A DNA stretch of 64,000 bases from Flavobacterium sedimenticola (GTDB lineage Bacteria > Bacteroidota > Bacteroidia > Flavobacteriales > Flavobacteriaceae): the NCBI RefSeq assembly GCF_030053345.1, contig NZ_JASGBP010000006.1:110885-174884 (forward strand). The letters are read 5' to 3'. This document shows, one piece after another, positions 1 through 7,123 of this stretch. The notes beneath the pieces were generated by a model that saw only the letters and a list, made by a program, of their open reading frames with translations, ran no database searches and had not been told where the DNA came from. A program made the translations under genes and the position numbers. Numbering within the stretch: position 1 is the first letter of the stretch; the number at the start of each line of letters is the position of its first letter.

Positions 1-399
1 GAGTTGGAAAACGATTTGCTCAATTCCAAACCGGCTGCCAAAGTTGTAGAAGAGCCCATCGCCGAGGAATTGAACATTACTATGAAAGTGGAGACCGAAA
101 AACCGCAAGCGGTAAATTATTTCGACGAAGTATCTCCGGTAGAGATGACCATCGAAGAAACGTTGAAACACAGAGCCGACGAGCGTCGAAGAAAGTTAAA
201 AGAATTCAATTACAAATTCCATAACAATCCGTCACGCATCGAGGAATTGGAAAAAGAACCGGCGTACAAACGCTTAGGTGTTGACCTGTCAAACAACACC
301 AACAATACTGCAAACTCCAGAATGTCTTTGGGTACCGATAGCAACGACGACTTGCAAATTCGCACCAATAATTCATTCTTGCACGATAATGTAGATTAG
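1..399 (+). CDS. ftsZ: Cell division protein FtsZ, C-terminal tail (5' partial)
   Basis: The reading frame is open from the first base of the window and gives 132 residues before the TAG stop. None of the GTPase domain is present. What remains is the flexible, charged tail, with a block reading KEPAYKRLGVDL followed by an Asn/Ser-rich stretch and a short terminal segment ending FLHDNVD. I recognise this block from flavobacterial FtsZ tails, where the C-terminus contacts FtsA-type membrane tethers of the division ring. The neighbouring YqeY gene fits the usual flavobacterial order. A strong terminator follows 22 bases after the stop. Family assignment rests on the tail alone, so certainty is good but not complete. 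Confidence 0.82.
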   Translation, partial: ELENDLLNSKPAAKVVEEPIAEELNITMKVETEKPQAVNYFDEVSPVEMTIEETLKHRADERRRKLKEFNYKFHNNPSRIEELEKEPAYKRLGVDLSNNTNNTANSRMSLGTDSNDDLQIRTNNSFLHDNVD

Positions 400-421
400 A
401 CTGCCATTTTTCTAATCAAAC

Positions 422-460
422 AACCCGGAAATTGCGTTGCAATTTTCGGGTTATTTTTTT
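422..460 (+). terminator. Intrinsic terminator after ftsZ
   Basis: A 14-bp stem (AACCCGGAAATTGC against GCAATTTTCGGGTT, one wobble) with a 3-base loop is followed by ATTTTTTT. It lies just after the ftsZ stop and should end the division-gene transcript. Confidence 0.9.
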
Positions 461-528
461 ACCTTCGCAGTGCTTTTTAGGTTTGTCCCAAATTTAGTTG
501 GGAAGCGAAAGGTTCGGGCGGTTTCAGC

Positions 529-590
529 TGTCCGTTTTCCCGCTGTCCGCGCTACACGGTAGCCGGCTGCCATCGGGGCTAGAAAGCTAA
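529..590 (+). repeat. Dispersed repeat fragment, family 2 (copy 1)
   Basis: The ftsZ-yqeY spacer (400-637) is GC-richer than its surroundings and holds a segment with CCCGCTGT and CCATCGGGGCTA as anchors. The same anchors, similarly spaced, recur at 41791-41850 upstream of topA. From memory, elements with the CCATCGGGGCTA core are common in flavobacterial intergenic regions. No gene is visible here. Confidence 0.55.
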
Positions 591-637
591 CCTTTTTTAG
601 CGTTTTCTAAAAATCTAATAATCTAACAATCTGAAAT

Positions 638-1087
638 ATGAGTTTAGAAACCCAAATCATGGACGAGATGAAAAACGCCATGAGAGCCAAAGATACTATC
701 GCCTTAGAAGCGTTACGCGCTATTAAATCGGGGATTATCTTAGCCAAAACCGAAGCCGGTGCCAGCGATACGCTGTCGGCCGACGATGAAATTAAATTGT
801 TACAACGTTTGGTGAAACAACGCAAAGACAGTGCGGCTATTTTCCAACAGCAAAACCGTCCCGATTTGGCGGAACCCGAATTGGCACAAGTAGCGGTGAT
901 TGAAAAATTCTTGCCGGCACAATTATCCGAAGCCGAAGTAGAAGCTGCCGTGGCTCAAATCATTGCTGAAGGCGGATTTTTAGGGATGGCTTCAATGGGA
1001 CAAGTGATGGGGAAAGCCTCAGCGGCCTTAGCCGGGCAAACCGATGGCAAAACCATTTCCACTATAGTAAAAAAATTATTGACATAA
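638..1087 (+). CDS. GatB/YqeY domain-containing protein
   Basis: A 149-residue protein covering the whole YqeY family length. It is helical throughout and carries the family pattern of an N-terminal MDEMKNAMRAKD helix, a KRKDSA-like segment in the middle (VKQRKDSAAIFQQQNRPDLAE) and a C-terminal GQVMGKASAALAGQTDGKTIS block. The domain resembles the tail domain of the GatB subunit of the glutamyl-tRNA amidotransferase, which contacts tRNA. The function of the stand-alone protein is not settled. It lies directly downstream of ftsZ but behind its own spacer and a terminator, so it is probably transcribed separately. The ATG at 638 is the first start in the frame and no strong Shine-Dalgarno sequence is visible, as is common in this phylum. 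Confidence 0.9.
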   Translation: MSLETQIMDEMKNAMRAKDTIALEALRAIKSGIILAKTEAGASDTLSADDEIKLLQRLVKQRKDSAAIFQQQNRPDLAEPELAQVAVIEKFLPAQLSEAEVEAAVAQIIAEGGFLGMASMGQVMGKASAALAGQTDGKTISTIVKKLLT

Positions 1088-1094
1088 TTTTGAT

Positions 1095-1166
1095 TATTAG
1101 ACTACTTAGAAAGTTAGACTTCTCAGATGCTGTCTGACAATCTAAAATTCTAAGAAGTCTAATTTT
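1095..1166 (+). repeat. Imperfect inverted repeat built from TCTAA/TTAGA words
   Basis: The left arm (ATTAGACTACTTAGAA...) pairs imperfectly with the right arm (...TTCTAAGAAGTCTAATTTT) around a loop of roughly 18 bases. It lies between the yqeY stop and the broken tRNA half and could act as a weak terminator for yqeY. Similar TCTAATAATCTAACAATCT words stand just before the yqeY start (610-634). Confidence 0.5.
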
Positions 1167-1173
1167 CTAAAAT

Positions 1174-1231
1174 GGCTGCGTAGTTCAACTGGATACCTGC
1201 CTGCCGGCAGGCAGGGAATATCAGATTTCGG
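1174..1231 (+). pseudogene. tRNA-Arg 5' half, broken copy
   Basis: Bases 1174-1195 and 1216-1231 repeat positions 1-37 of the intact tRNA-Arg at 1489 without mismatch. Between them, inside the D-loop/D-stem boundary, sits the palindrome CCTGCCTGCCGGCAGGCAGG. After TTTCGG the sequence diverges into the leader of the nuclease ORF, so the 3' half is missing and no functional tRNA can form. This is the left repeat of the candidate element. Confidence 0.85.
1196..1215. repeat. Perfect 20-bp palindrome CCTGCCTGCCGGCAGGCAGG
   Basis: The 20 bases equal their own reverse complement and interrupt the broken tRNA-Arg half. The right copy of the tRNA lacks them, which shows they were added after the duplication or lost from one copy. 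GC content is far above the surroundings. Related CGGCAGGC words occur in the repeat at 5820-5954. Confidence 0.8.
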
Positions 1232-1236
1232 TTCCA

Positions 1237-1485
1237 ATGGAATATTATGTTTACATATTGAAAAGTGAAATCGATGGAAGACTTTACAAAGGTCACACTT
1301 CAAATATTGAAAAAAGAGTTGAAGAACATAATTTTGGGATGACTAAATCAACTAAAGGCTATAGACCATGGAGTTTAGTTTATTTTGAAAAGTTTCAAAC
1401 TAGAGATGAAGCAATTGAAAGAGAAAAGTATTATAAAACAGGAATAGGGAGAGAGTTCATAAAGAACCTATTAAACAATAAATAA
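1237..1485 (+). CDS. GIY-YIG nuclease family protein
   Basis: An 82-residue single-domain protein of the small stand-alone GIY-YIG family (UPF0213/YhbQ-like). The first motif reads YVYIL at residues 4-8, and the second half of the signature reads YKG at 17-19 instead of YIG. A conserved Arg (R27) and a Glu (E63 in the AIEREKYYK helix) sit where the family has its catalytic residues. The domain cleaves DNA in homing endonucleases and UvrC, but the role of the small stand-alone proteins is not established. The gene lies between a broken 5' half and an intact copy of tRNA-Arg, with no spare DNA on either side. No Shine-Dalgarno sequence precedes the ATG. It may be read from the tRNA promoter. 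Confidence 0.88.
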   Translation: MEYYVYILKSEIDGRLYKGHTSNIEKRVEEHNFGMTKSTKGYRPWSLVYFEKFQTRDEAIEREKYYKTGIGREFIKNLLNNK

Positions 1486-1488
1486 AAT

Positions 1489-1562
1489 GGCTGCGTAGTT
1501 CAACTGGATAGAATATCAGATTTCGGCTCTGAGGGTTGGGGGTTCGAATCCCTTCGCGGTCA
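1489..1562 (+). tRNA. tRNA-Arg (anticodon TCG)
   Basis: A full 74-base cloverleaf can be drawn. The acceptor stem GGCTGCG/CGCGGTC has two G-T wobbles. The D-arm GTTC...GAAT closes, and the anticodon stem TCAGA/TCTGA frames the loop TTTCGGC with TCG at 34-36. A 5-base variable loop and a T-arm with TTCGAAT follow, and the discriminator is A. CCA is not encoded. It decodes CGA and probably other CGN codons. Its first 37 positions are duplicated upstream around the GIY-YIG ORF, so this is the restored, functional copy. Confidence 0.93.
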
Positions 1563-1567
1563 CGAAT

Positions 1568-1628
1568 AAATACTTAAAAAAGAAAAAACGCCAAGCTTGC
1601 TTGAGCGTTTTTTTGTTTTTAAGTATTT
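1568..1628 (+). terminator. Long palindromic terminator after tRNA-Arg
   Basis: The core hairpin AAAAAACGC-CAAGC-TT-GCTTG-A-GCGTTTTTT lies at 1583-1613 and runs into T7. It is nested inside outer arms AAATACTTAAAAA (1568-1580) and TTTTTAAGTATTT (1616-1628) that match perfectly. The whole 61 bp is nearly one palindrome. It should end the tRNA transcript. Confidence 0.8.
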
Positions 1629-1629
1629 T

Positions 1630-1698
1630 CAAAGCGGAGCTTTGAGGGATGTTGCGTAGCAAAATCCCTATGTACAAGCTTGCTTGAGCGTTTTTTTG
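1630..1698. repeat. Hairpin cluster with a duplicated terminator tail
   Basis: Two short hairpins (CAAAGC-GGA-GCTTTG, and AGGGAT...ATCCCT with an inner TTGC/GCAA stem) are followed at about 1674-1697 by a second copy of CAAGCTTGCTTGAGCG plus T7, seen first at 1592-1614. The second copy lacks the AAACGC left arm, so it is a weaker terminator. It faces the end of the gene at 1706-2158. Confidence 0.6.
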
Positions 1699-1705
1699 AT
1701 AGTAT

Positions 1706-2158
1706 TTACAATTTGTTAAACAACTTATCAATTTGTCTTTTGGTCAACCAAACCGTAACGCCGCCTTCTTGTCCGTTAGTATAGGTTACCTTCATCTTTA
1801 CACTGGCAATATTCATTGCCTTGGTGTATTGAAGCGATACGGTTTCATTAGGCAACTCAATAACAATGTCCTCTTTAGGTAAGGTGGTAAAACCTTCGTT
1901 GATAACCGTGTAGAATCCTTCCAAAGCGCCATCCACATCTTTAAAGCTAAAGGTCTTGAATTCGGCTATTTGCGGTTTATTGTTGTTTTGGTAGGTAAAC
2001 GTAACCAATTCGCCGGTTTTGGTAATTTCTACCGTACTTAAAGTAGGCGTGCCCACTTTACCAATAAGAACCGGTTTAACGTCAGTTTTTGTTACTTTGA
2101 TTTGGGCTTGGGCTGCCAAAACAAAGAAAAGGAACGATAAGGAGATTAATTTCTTCAT
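1706..2158 (-). CDS. Secreted protein of unknown function
   Basis: A 150-residue protein with a clear signal peptide (MKKLISLSFLFFVLAAQA, predicted cut before the Gln near residue 20). No lipobox is present, so a periplasmic or extracellular soluble protein is likely. The mature part is rich in Thr, Val and Lys with alternating hydrophobic residues, suggesting beta-strands, and ends QIDKLFNKL. I do not recognise the family. It is convergent with the tRNA-Arg unit and divergent from the MtfA-like gene, so it is probably transcribed alone. Confidence 0.75.
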   Translation of the reverse strand: MKKLISLSFLFFVLAAQAQIKVTKTDVKPVLIGKVGTPTLSTVEITKTGELVTFTYQNNNKPQIAEFKTFSFKDVDGALEGFYTVINEGFTTLPKEDIVIELPNETVSLQYTKAMNIASVKMKVTYTNGQEGGVTVWLTKRQIDKLFNKL

Positions 2159-2264
2159 AGTGATGTAAGTTTTGATAAAAGTACTAAAAAAATGATAGCC
2201 GGAGAAATCTTCAGAACGCTCACAACAGCGCTGAAATTTCCGAAGCTTTTTATATCTTTAGCCA

Positions 2265-3077
2265 ATGGAGATTATAATAGCTTTGTTTGCCTTGTCTGTG
2301 GTAGGCGCTTTTTTCTTGTATTTCGGCATGTTTATCATGAGTTTTTTGGATGACCTCTGGATAGCCGTTTTTCAAAAACCACTGTACATTCACCTCTATT
2401 TCAGAACCCAAAAAATCACGCCCGAAGAAGCCTATTATTTGCGTCAACATTTTCCGTTTTACCACAAATTGTCGCCCAAACACAAAACGTATTTTGAGCA
2501 CCGTGTGGCTTCGTTTCACCAAAACTACCCGATTATTCCGCGCGATTCGTTTCAGGTCGATACCCAAGTGCAAACACTGATTGCCGGAACTTATGTGATG
2601 CTTACTTTCGGAATGCGACGCTATTTAGTCGACTCTTTTGATAAAATTATAGTATATCCCGAAGCCTATTATTCGACTTACAACGAGCAATACCATAAAG
2701 GTGAGTTCAATCCGGGATTGAAAGCGGTGGTCTTTTCCTGGAAAGATTTTGTGTCGGGTTACGAAGTCGATAATGACAATTTAAACCTCGGCATACACGA
2801 ATTCGCGCATGTGATTCATCATCACAGTTTGAAAAATAATGATGGCAGTGCTTTGGCGTTCCGAAAACACTACGATAAGTTAAAACAAGAGGTCAATCAT
2901 CCGCCAAACCGGCAACGACTCATCGACTCCGATTACTTCCGAATTTACGCTTACACCAATCCGTTTGAATTTATTTCGGTAATTATCGAGCATTATTTTG
3001 AAACGCCCGATGCATTTAAAAGTCATTTCCCGGAGCTGTACGGTCATGTGAGCAAAATGCTCAATCACAAACATTGA
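2265..3077 (+). CDS. MtfA-like zinc metallopeptidase
   Basis: A 270-residue protein of the MtfA (Mlc titration factor A) family. One hydrophobic helix lies at residues 3-24, so this version is membrane-anchored at its N-terminus. The zinc-binding HExxH motif reads HEFAH at 178-182 and is followed by further His residues. A downstream segment NPFEFISVIIEHYFETP supplies the third ligand Glu typical of this fold. In E. coli MtfA is a peptidase linked to the glucose regulator Mlc. No Mlc homologue is in view, so the target here is unknown. It ends 2 bases from the convergent symporter gene, with no terminator between them. Confidence 0.88.
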   Translation: MEIIIALFALSVVGAFFLYFGMFIMSFLDDLWIAVFQKPLYIHLYFRTQKITPEEAYYLRQHFPFYHKLSPKHKTYFEHRVASFHQNYPIIPRDSFQVDTQVQTLIAGTYVMLTFGMRRYLVDSFDKIIVYPEAYYSTYNEQYHKGEFNPGLKAVVFSWKDFVSGYEVDNDNLNLGIHEFAHVIHHHSLKNNDGSALAFRKHYDKLKQEVNHPPNRQRLIDSDYFRIYAYTNPFEFISVIIEHYFETPDAFKSHFPELYGHVSKMLNHKH

Positions 3078-3079
3078 GT

Positions 3080-4750
3080 TTACCAAAATAGGGAATACAA
3101 AGCCGCTAACAGCGAAAGGATCACCAACATACCAACCGTAAAACTCGGCGACATTTTAAACAGGGCTTTGTCTACTTCCAAGCCATTAGGTGTAACACCT
3201 TTTTTGGTTTCATAAGTGCTGATGAAATACATCCCGATGACACATAGCCCAAAGACAAATCCCATGCGGTCGATAAACGGCATTTCATAAACGCCATCCG
3301 CATTAGGCACGGCAAATCCCATTGGATGTAAGAAAGCCAAATCGACAAACGCCGGCATAAACTTGAATAGGATTGACATCAGGAATCCGCCAATGGTGGC
3401 AAACAGCGCTGCATTGGAAGTAGTTTTTTTCCAGAAGAATCCCAAAATAAACATGGCAAACACACCCGGACTCACAAATCCGGTATACTCTTGTATGTAT
3501 TGGAAGCCGCCTTTTTTATCGATGCCCATAAACGGAGCCACCACTACGGCGATTATCATTGCCGTAATTATGGTTAGTTTCCCGATACGAACCAATTTCT
3601 TTTCATCGGCTTCTACATTGATTTTTTCTTTATATATGTCCAAGGTAAAAATCGTAGCAATGCTGTTGGCTTTTCCGGCTAACGAAGCGACAATGGCAGC
3701 CGTTAAAGCGGCAAACGACAATCCTTTTAAACCAACCGGCAACAAGTTTAATAAGATAGGATAGGCTCTGTCCGGATTTACACTGCCGTCTTGGAGCATT
3801 TCGGTTTGGAAGTGCCCGCTTTGGTACAATACATAGGCCGCAATTCCGGGTAGAACCACTATGACCGGCATTAACAGTTTTAAGAAAGCGGCGAACAAGA
3901 TACCGCCGCGCGCCGTTTTTAAATCGGCTCCCAAAGCGCGTTGGGTAATGTATTGGTTGCACCCCCAGTAATTTAGGTTGATAATTAACATTCCGCCGAT
4001 AAGCACCGATAAGCCAGGTAAATCCATATAATTCGGATTGGATTTGTCGAATATCATGTGGAAATGGTCATCGGCTTTGTCTCTCATGAGATTAAATCCG
4101 CTGATGACACCTTCCGAACCGAACTCGGTTGCCACCAGGTTCAAGGCCAAATATGTGGTTACCAATCCGCCTAAAATCAAAAAGAAGACCTGAATCACAT
4201 CGGTATAGCCAATTACTTTCATCCCGCCCAGTGTAATCATCACGGCAAAAATGGCCAAGAATACCATGCAAAATGTAATGTTCAATCCCGAAATACTGCT
4301 GATGGCTAAAGCACCCAAGTACAGGATAGAAGTAAGGTTGACTAATACATAGAGTAAGAGCCAAAATACTGCCATAATCATGGCCACATTGCTGTTATAC
4401 CGCTTGTTCAGGTATTGGGGCATTGTGAAAATTTTATTTTTCAGATAGACCGGCATAAAGAAAATAGCCACTATGATTAACGTGGCGGCTGCCATCCATT
4501 CGTAGGTTGCAATAGCCAGTCCCATTTTGAATCCGCTGCCGCTCATCCCGATAAACTGTTCGGCACTGATGTTACTGGCAATTAATGACGCGCCAATTGC
4601 CCACCAGGTCAAAGACCCCTCGGCCAAAAAATAATCGTTACTGCTGGTTTGCGCTTTCTTTTTTCGGTTGTAAATCCATAAGCCGTATCCGACAATGATG
4701 ACAAAATACGCGAAGAAGACAATGTAATCCTGGGTGGCTAAAGTTTGCAT
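3080..4750 (-). CDS. Sodium/sugar symporter (SSS family), probably for galactose
   Basis: A 556-residue integral membrane protein with the hydrophobic pattern of about 14 helices, matching the vSGLT-type solute:sodium symporters. The N-terminal WWAIGASLIASNISAEQFIGMSG segment is characteristic of sugar-transporting members and lies in the Na+ and substrate site region. It is the last gene of the galactose operon, placed 1 base after galT, so galactose or a galactoside is the likely substrate, brought across the inner membrane with Na+. It replaces the ABC or MFS importers found in other bacteria. Specificity is inferred from context only. Confidence 0.9.
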   Translation of the reverse strand: MQTLATQDYIVFFAYFVIIVGYGLWIYNRKKKAQTSSNDYFLAEGSLTWWAIGASLIASNISAEQFIGMSGSGFKMGLAIATYEWMAAATLIIVAIFFMPVYLKNKIFTMPQYLNKRYNSNVAMIMAVFWLLLYVLVNLTSILYLGALAISSISGLNITFCMVFLAIFAVMITLGGMKVIGYTDVIQVFFLILGGLVTTYLALNLVATEFGSEGVISGFNLMRDKADDHFHMIFDKSNPNYMDLPGLSVLIGGMLIINLNYWGCNQYITQRALGADLKTARGGILFAAFLKLLMPVIVVLPGIAAYVLYQSGHFQTEMLQDGSVNPDRAYPILLNLLPVGLKGLSFAALTAAIVASLAGKANSIATIFTLDIYKEKINVEADEKKLVRIGKLTIITAMIIAVVVAPFMGIDKKGGFQYIQEYTGFVSPGVFAMFILGFFWKKTTSNAALFATIGGFLMSILFKFMPAFVDLAFLHPMGFAVPNADGVYEMPFIDRMGFVFGLCVIGMYFISTYETKKGVTPNGLEVDKALFKMSPSFTVGMLVILSLLAALYSLFW

Positions 4751-4751
4751 A

Positions 4752-5804
4752 CTATTGGTTTTTGGTTTTATAATGTTGGTTAGGCAATTCTCTTAAAATT
4801 TTGGCGCTTTGTTCCGGTGCAATATCACGCTGGGCTTCGCCCAGCATTTCGTAGCCTACCATGAACTTTTTGACAGTAGCACTGCGCAGTAACGGCGGGT
4901 AAAAATGCATGTGGAAATGCCACTCGGGATGGGCCACTCTGTCGGTTGGTGCTTGATGAATACCGGAGGAATACGGGAAAGACGTTTCAAAAAGGTTGTC
5001 GTATTTTGTGGTAATACCTTTGATGATTTCGGCAAACGCTCGGGTTTCTTCTTGTGTCATGGCGATGATATTGCTGAAATGCCTTTTAGAGATAATCAAG
5101 GTCTCGTAGGGCCAGGTTGCCCAAAACGGAACCAAAACGACAAAGTGCTCATTCTCTAAAACGATGCGCTCTTGCTGTTTTAATTCTTGCTCCAAATAAT
5201 CTTTGAGCAAGCTGGTTTTGTTTTTGTCATAGTAAGCACGCAGATTTTTTTGCGTTTTTTCGATTTGCGTCGGTAACGACGATTGGGCCCAAATTTGCCC
5301 GTGCGGATGCGGATTGCTGCAGCCCATGACACTGCCTTTGTTTTCGAAAATTTGAACGTAATTGATAAAGTCGTGGCTGCCCAATTCGAGGTACTGTGCT
5401 GCCCAAGTTTGGACTACTTTTTCGATGGCTTCGACTTCCATTTCGGGTAAGGTGAGGTTGTGTTTGGGTGAAAAACAAACCACTTTATTGATACCGCGTT
5501 CCGGTTTTAATTGGAAAAGCGATGGTTCTTTGCTTTCAAAATTAACTTCGGTAGTAAGTAGCGCTGAAAAGTCGTTTTCAAAGACATAACAATCTGTGTA
5601 CTCCGGATTTTTTTCGCCGTTGGCACGGGTATTTCCGGCACATAAGTAGCAATTGGCGTCGAGTTCCGGCCTATTATCTTCGGGTAGGGTTTCCTTTTGT
5701 CCTTGCCATGGTCGCTTGGCACGATGCGGAGAAACCAGTATCCATTCGTCGAGTAACGGATTGTATCTTCGGTGCGGATGTTCGTTAGCGTTGAATTGTT
5801 GCAT
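4752..5804 (-). CDS. galT: Galactose-1-phosphate uridylyltransferase
   Basis: A 350-residue enzyme of the Leloir pathway that exchanges UMP between UDP-glucose and galactose 1-phosphate. The HPH catalytic motif lies in NPHPHGQ at 164-170, with H168 as the expected uridylylated nucleophile. Cysteines C52 and C55 (CYLC) match the structural zinc site of the E. coli enzyme. The length agrees with the family. The gene follows galK, but the spacer between them is entirely filled by a palindromic repeat (5820-5954). It precedes the symporter by one base. The ATG at 5804 follows an A-rich leader with no Shine-Dalgarno sequence. Confidence 0.96.
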   Translation of the reverse strand: MQQFNANEHPHRRYNPLLDEWILVSPHRAKRPWQGQKETLPEDNRPELDANCYLCAGNTRANGEKNPEYTDCYVFENDFSALLTTEVNFESKEPSLFQLKPERGINKVVCFSPKHNLTLPEMEVEAIEKVVQTWAAQYLELGSHDFINYVQIFENKGSVMGCSNPHPHGQIWAQSSLPTQIEKTQKNLRAYYDKNKTSLLKDYLEQELKQQERIVLENEHFVVLVPFWATWPYETLIISKRHFSNIIAMTQEETRAFAEIIKGITTKYDNLFETSFPYSSGIHQAPTDRVAHPEWHFHMHFYPPLLRSATVKKFMVGYEMLGEAQRDIAPEQSAKILRELPNQHYKTKNQ

Positions 5805-5819
5805 ATTTGCTTTTGTTTT

Positions 5820-5954
5820 GCGTTAGGGATTGTAGCTTTGTTTGAGCTCTTTTTGTTTTGTCCTTCGGCAGGCTCAGGATGACAAAACAAAAAAGCGAGT
5901 GCGGAAAGCCCGACCCCTTTCGGCAGGCTCAAGGCAGGCCGAGGGGTAACGCCC
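5820..5954. repeat. Dispersed palindromic repeat, family 1, filling the galK-galT spacer
   Basis: The segment begins GCGTTAGGGATTG and ends GAAAGCCCGACCCC...GGGGTAACGCCC. Inside are two hairpins: TTTTTGTTTTGTC (5850-5862) pairs with GACAAAACAAAAA (5881-5893), and ACCCCTTTCGG pairs with CCGAGGGGT. The module TCCTTCGGCAGGCTCAGGATGAC sits in the first loop. The same outer frame recurs at 14559-14667. The right end overlaps the galK stop codon, and the left end stops 15 bases from the galT start. I recall this frame from many flavobacterial genomes. Confidence 0.8.
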
Positions 5955-7123
5955 TATTTCATTTTATATTTTGTTGTTCCTTTTGAAATCTTTACTTTAT
6001 AGGCTTTTAGTTGGATGCCGAATTGGTTTCGGTATTGTTTTGTGATTTTGGCGATGACCTCTTTTTCGGTCCCTTTTTCAATCAGATTGATGGAGCAGCC
6101 GCCGAAGCCACCACCCATCATGCGTGCCCCGAGCACGGATTTTTCTTCTTGTACGGCATGGACTAAAAAGTCGATTTCGGGGCAACTTACCTCGTACTCT
6201 TCGGACAATCCTTGGTGGGTTTCCGATAGTAATTGGCCTAATTTTTTAAAATCGGAATTCTTTAATGCCTCAGCGGCCTCTTGAACCCTTTGAATTTCTT
6301 TAACCACAAAATGACAGCGTTTGTAAATAGTTTCACCGAGTTGATCTTTGAGACCAAGTAGCATAATTTCTTGGCAATCGCGGAAGGTTTTGACCTCAGG
6401 AAAGTTTTGTTTGATGATGGTTAAGCCTTGTTCCACCTCTTGTCTTCTATCGTTGTAGCCCGAAGTTAAGTGTGTGTGTTTGACATTGCTGTCCAATAAA
6501 AGTAACGCATATTTTTTGAAATCGGCCTTGTAGTATTCGTATTCCAGGGTATTGCAATCGAGTTTGATGACACGGTTTTTTTTTCCGAAAACGGAAGCAA
6601 ATTGGTCCATGATACCACAATGCACACCCACGAAAGTGTGTTCCGATTGTTGACCGATGTGCGCCATATCTTGTTTGGTTAAACCTAAGTCGAATAGTTT
6701 GTTCATGGCATAAGCCACACCACATTCTAAAGCAGCGGAAGAGGATAAACCGGCGCCCATCGGAATCGTACTGCTGAAAACAATGTTACAACCCGAAGAT
6801 AAGCCTTTGCTTTTTAATTGATGGAGCACGCCTAAAATGTAATTTACCCACATGGTATTCACAGGTTTTAGGTTGTCATTCAAATCCAATTGGTAAGCTT
6901 CGTTGAGATCTTGGGCAATAAGGGTGAAGTGGGTATCGGCGTTTTTTGAAATGGCAAAACAAATGTATTTATTGATGGCGGCGGGCATCACAAATCCGTC
7001 GTTATAATCGACGTGTTCCCCGATGATATTGATGCGTCCTGGAGACAAGAAAATATGCTCGGGTGCTTTTTGAAATACGTTCTGAAAGTGTTCCGAAGTA
7101 TGTTGGATAAGCTTTTTCTTCAT
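5954..7123 (-). CDS. galK: Galactokinase
   Basis: A 389-residue GHMP kinase that phosphorylates alpha-D-galactose at C1 with ATP. The galactokinase signature GRINIIGEHVDYNDG is at 29-43 and the ATP-binding GHMP motif PMGAGLSSSAA at 121-131. The catalytic Asp is D173 in IMDQ, and the C-terminal glycine motif reads MMGGGFGGC. The length is normal. Its ATG shares one base with the stop of the upstream GH2 gene, indicating tight translational coupling. A dispersed repeat begins at its stop codon and separates it from galT. Confidence 0.97.
   Translation of the reverse strand: MKKKLIQHTSEHFQNVFQKAPEHIFLSPGRINIIGEHVDYNDGFVMPAAINKYICFAISKNADTHFTLIAQDLNEAYQLDLNDNLKPVNTMWVNYILGVLHQLKSKGLSSGCNIVFSSTIPMGAGLSSSAALECGVAYAMNKLFDLGLTKQDMAHIGQQSEHTFVGVHCGIMDQFASVFGKKNRVIKLDCNTLEYEYYKADFKKYALLLLDSNVKHTHLTSGYNDRRQEVEQGLTIIKQNFPEVKTFRDCQEIMLLGLKDQLGETIYKRCHFVVKEIQRVQEAAEALKNSDFKKLGQLLSETHQGLSEEYEVSCPEIDFLVHAVQEEKSVLGARMMGGGFGGCSINLIEKGTEKEVIAKITKQYRNQFGIQLKAYKVKISKGTTKYKMK

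Larger units (their letters stand above)
1168..1526 (+). mobile_element. Candidate GIY-YIG/tRNA-Arg element with 44-bp direct repeats
   Basis: The sequence TAAAAT plus the first 38 bases of tRNA-Arg occurs twice. The left copy spans 1168-1231 and is interrupted by a 20-bp palindrome; the right copy spans 1483-1526 and is intact. Matching stops in both copies right after tRNA position 37, next to the anticodon. The unique DNA between the copies (1232-1482) is almost only a GIY-YIG nuclease ORF: it starts 5 bases after the left copy and its stop codon overlaps the right copy. The layout is what insertion into the tRNA anticodon loop would leave if the element carried its own 5' half of the tRNA to restore the gene. 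Mobility is inference; the duplication is directly visible. Confidence 0.65.

Noticed and set aside
1516..1731. 71-codon minus-strand ORF across tRNA-Arg
   Set aside because: It is antisense to the tRNA and its terminator hairpins; the apparent protein is a translation of structural RNA sequence.
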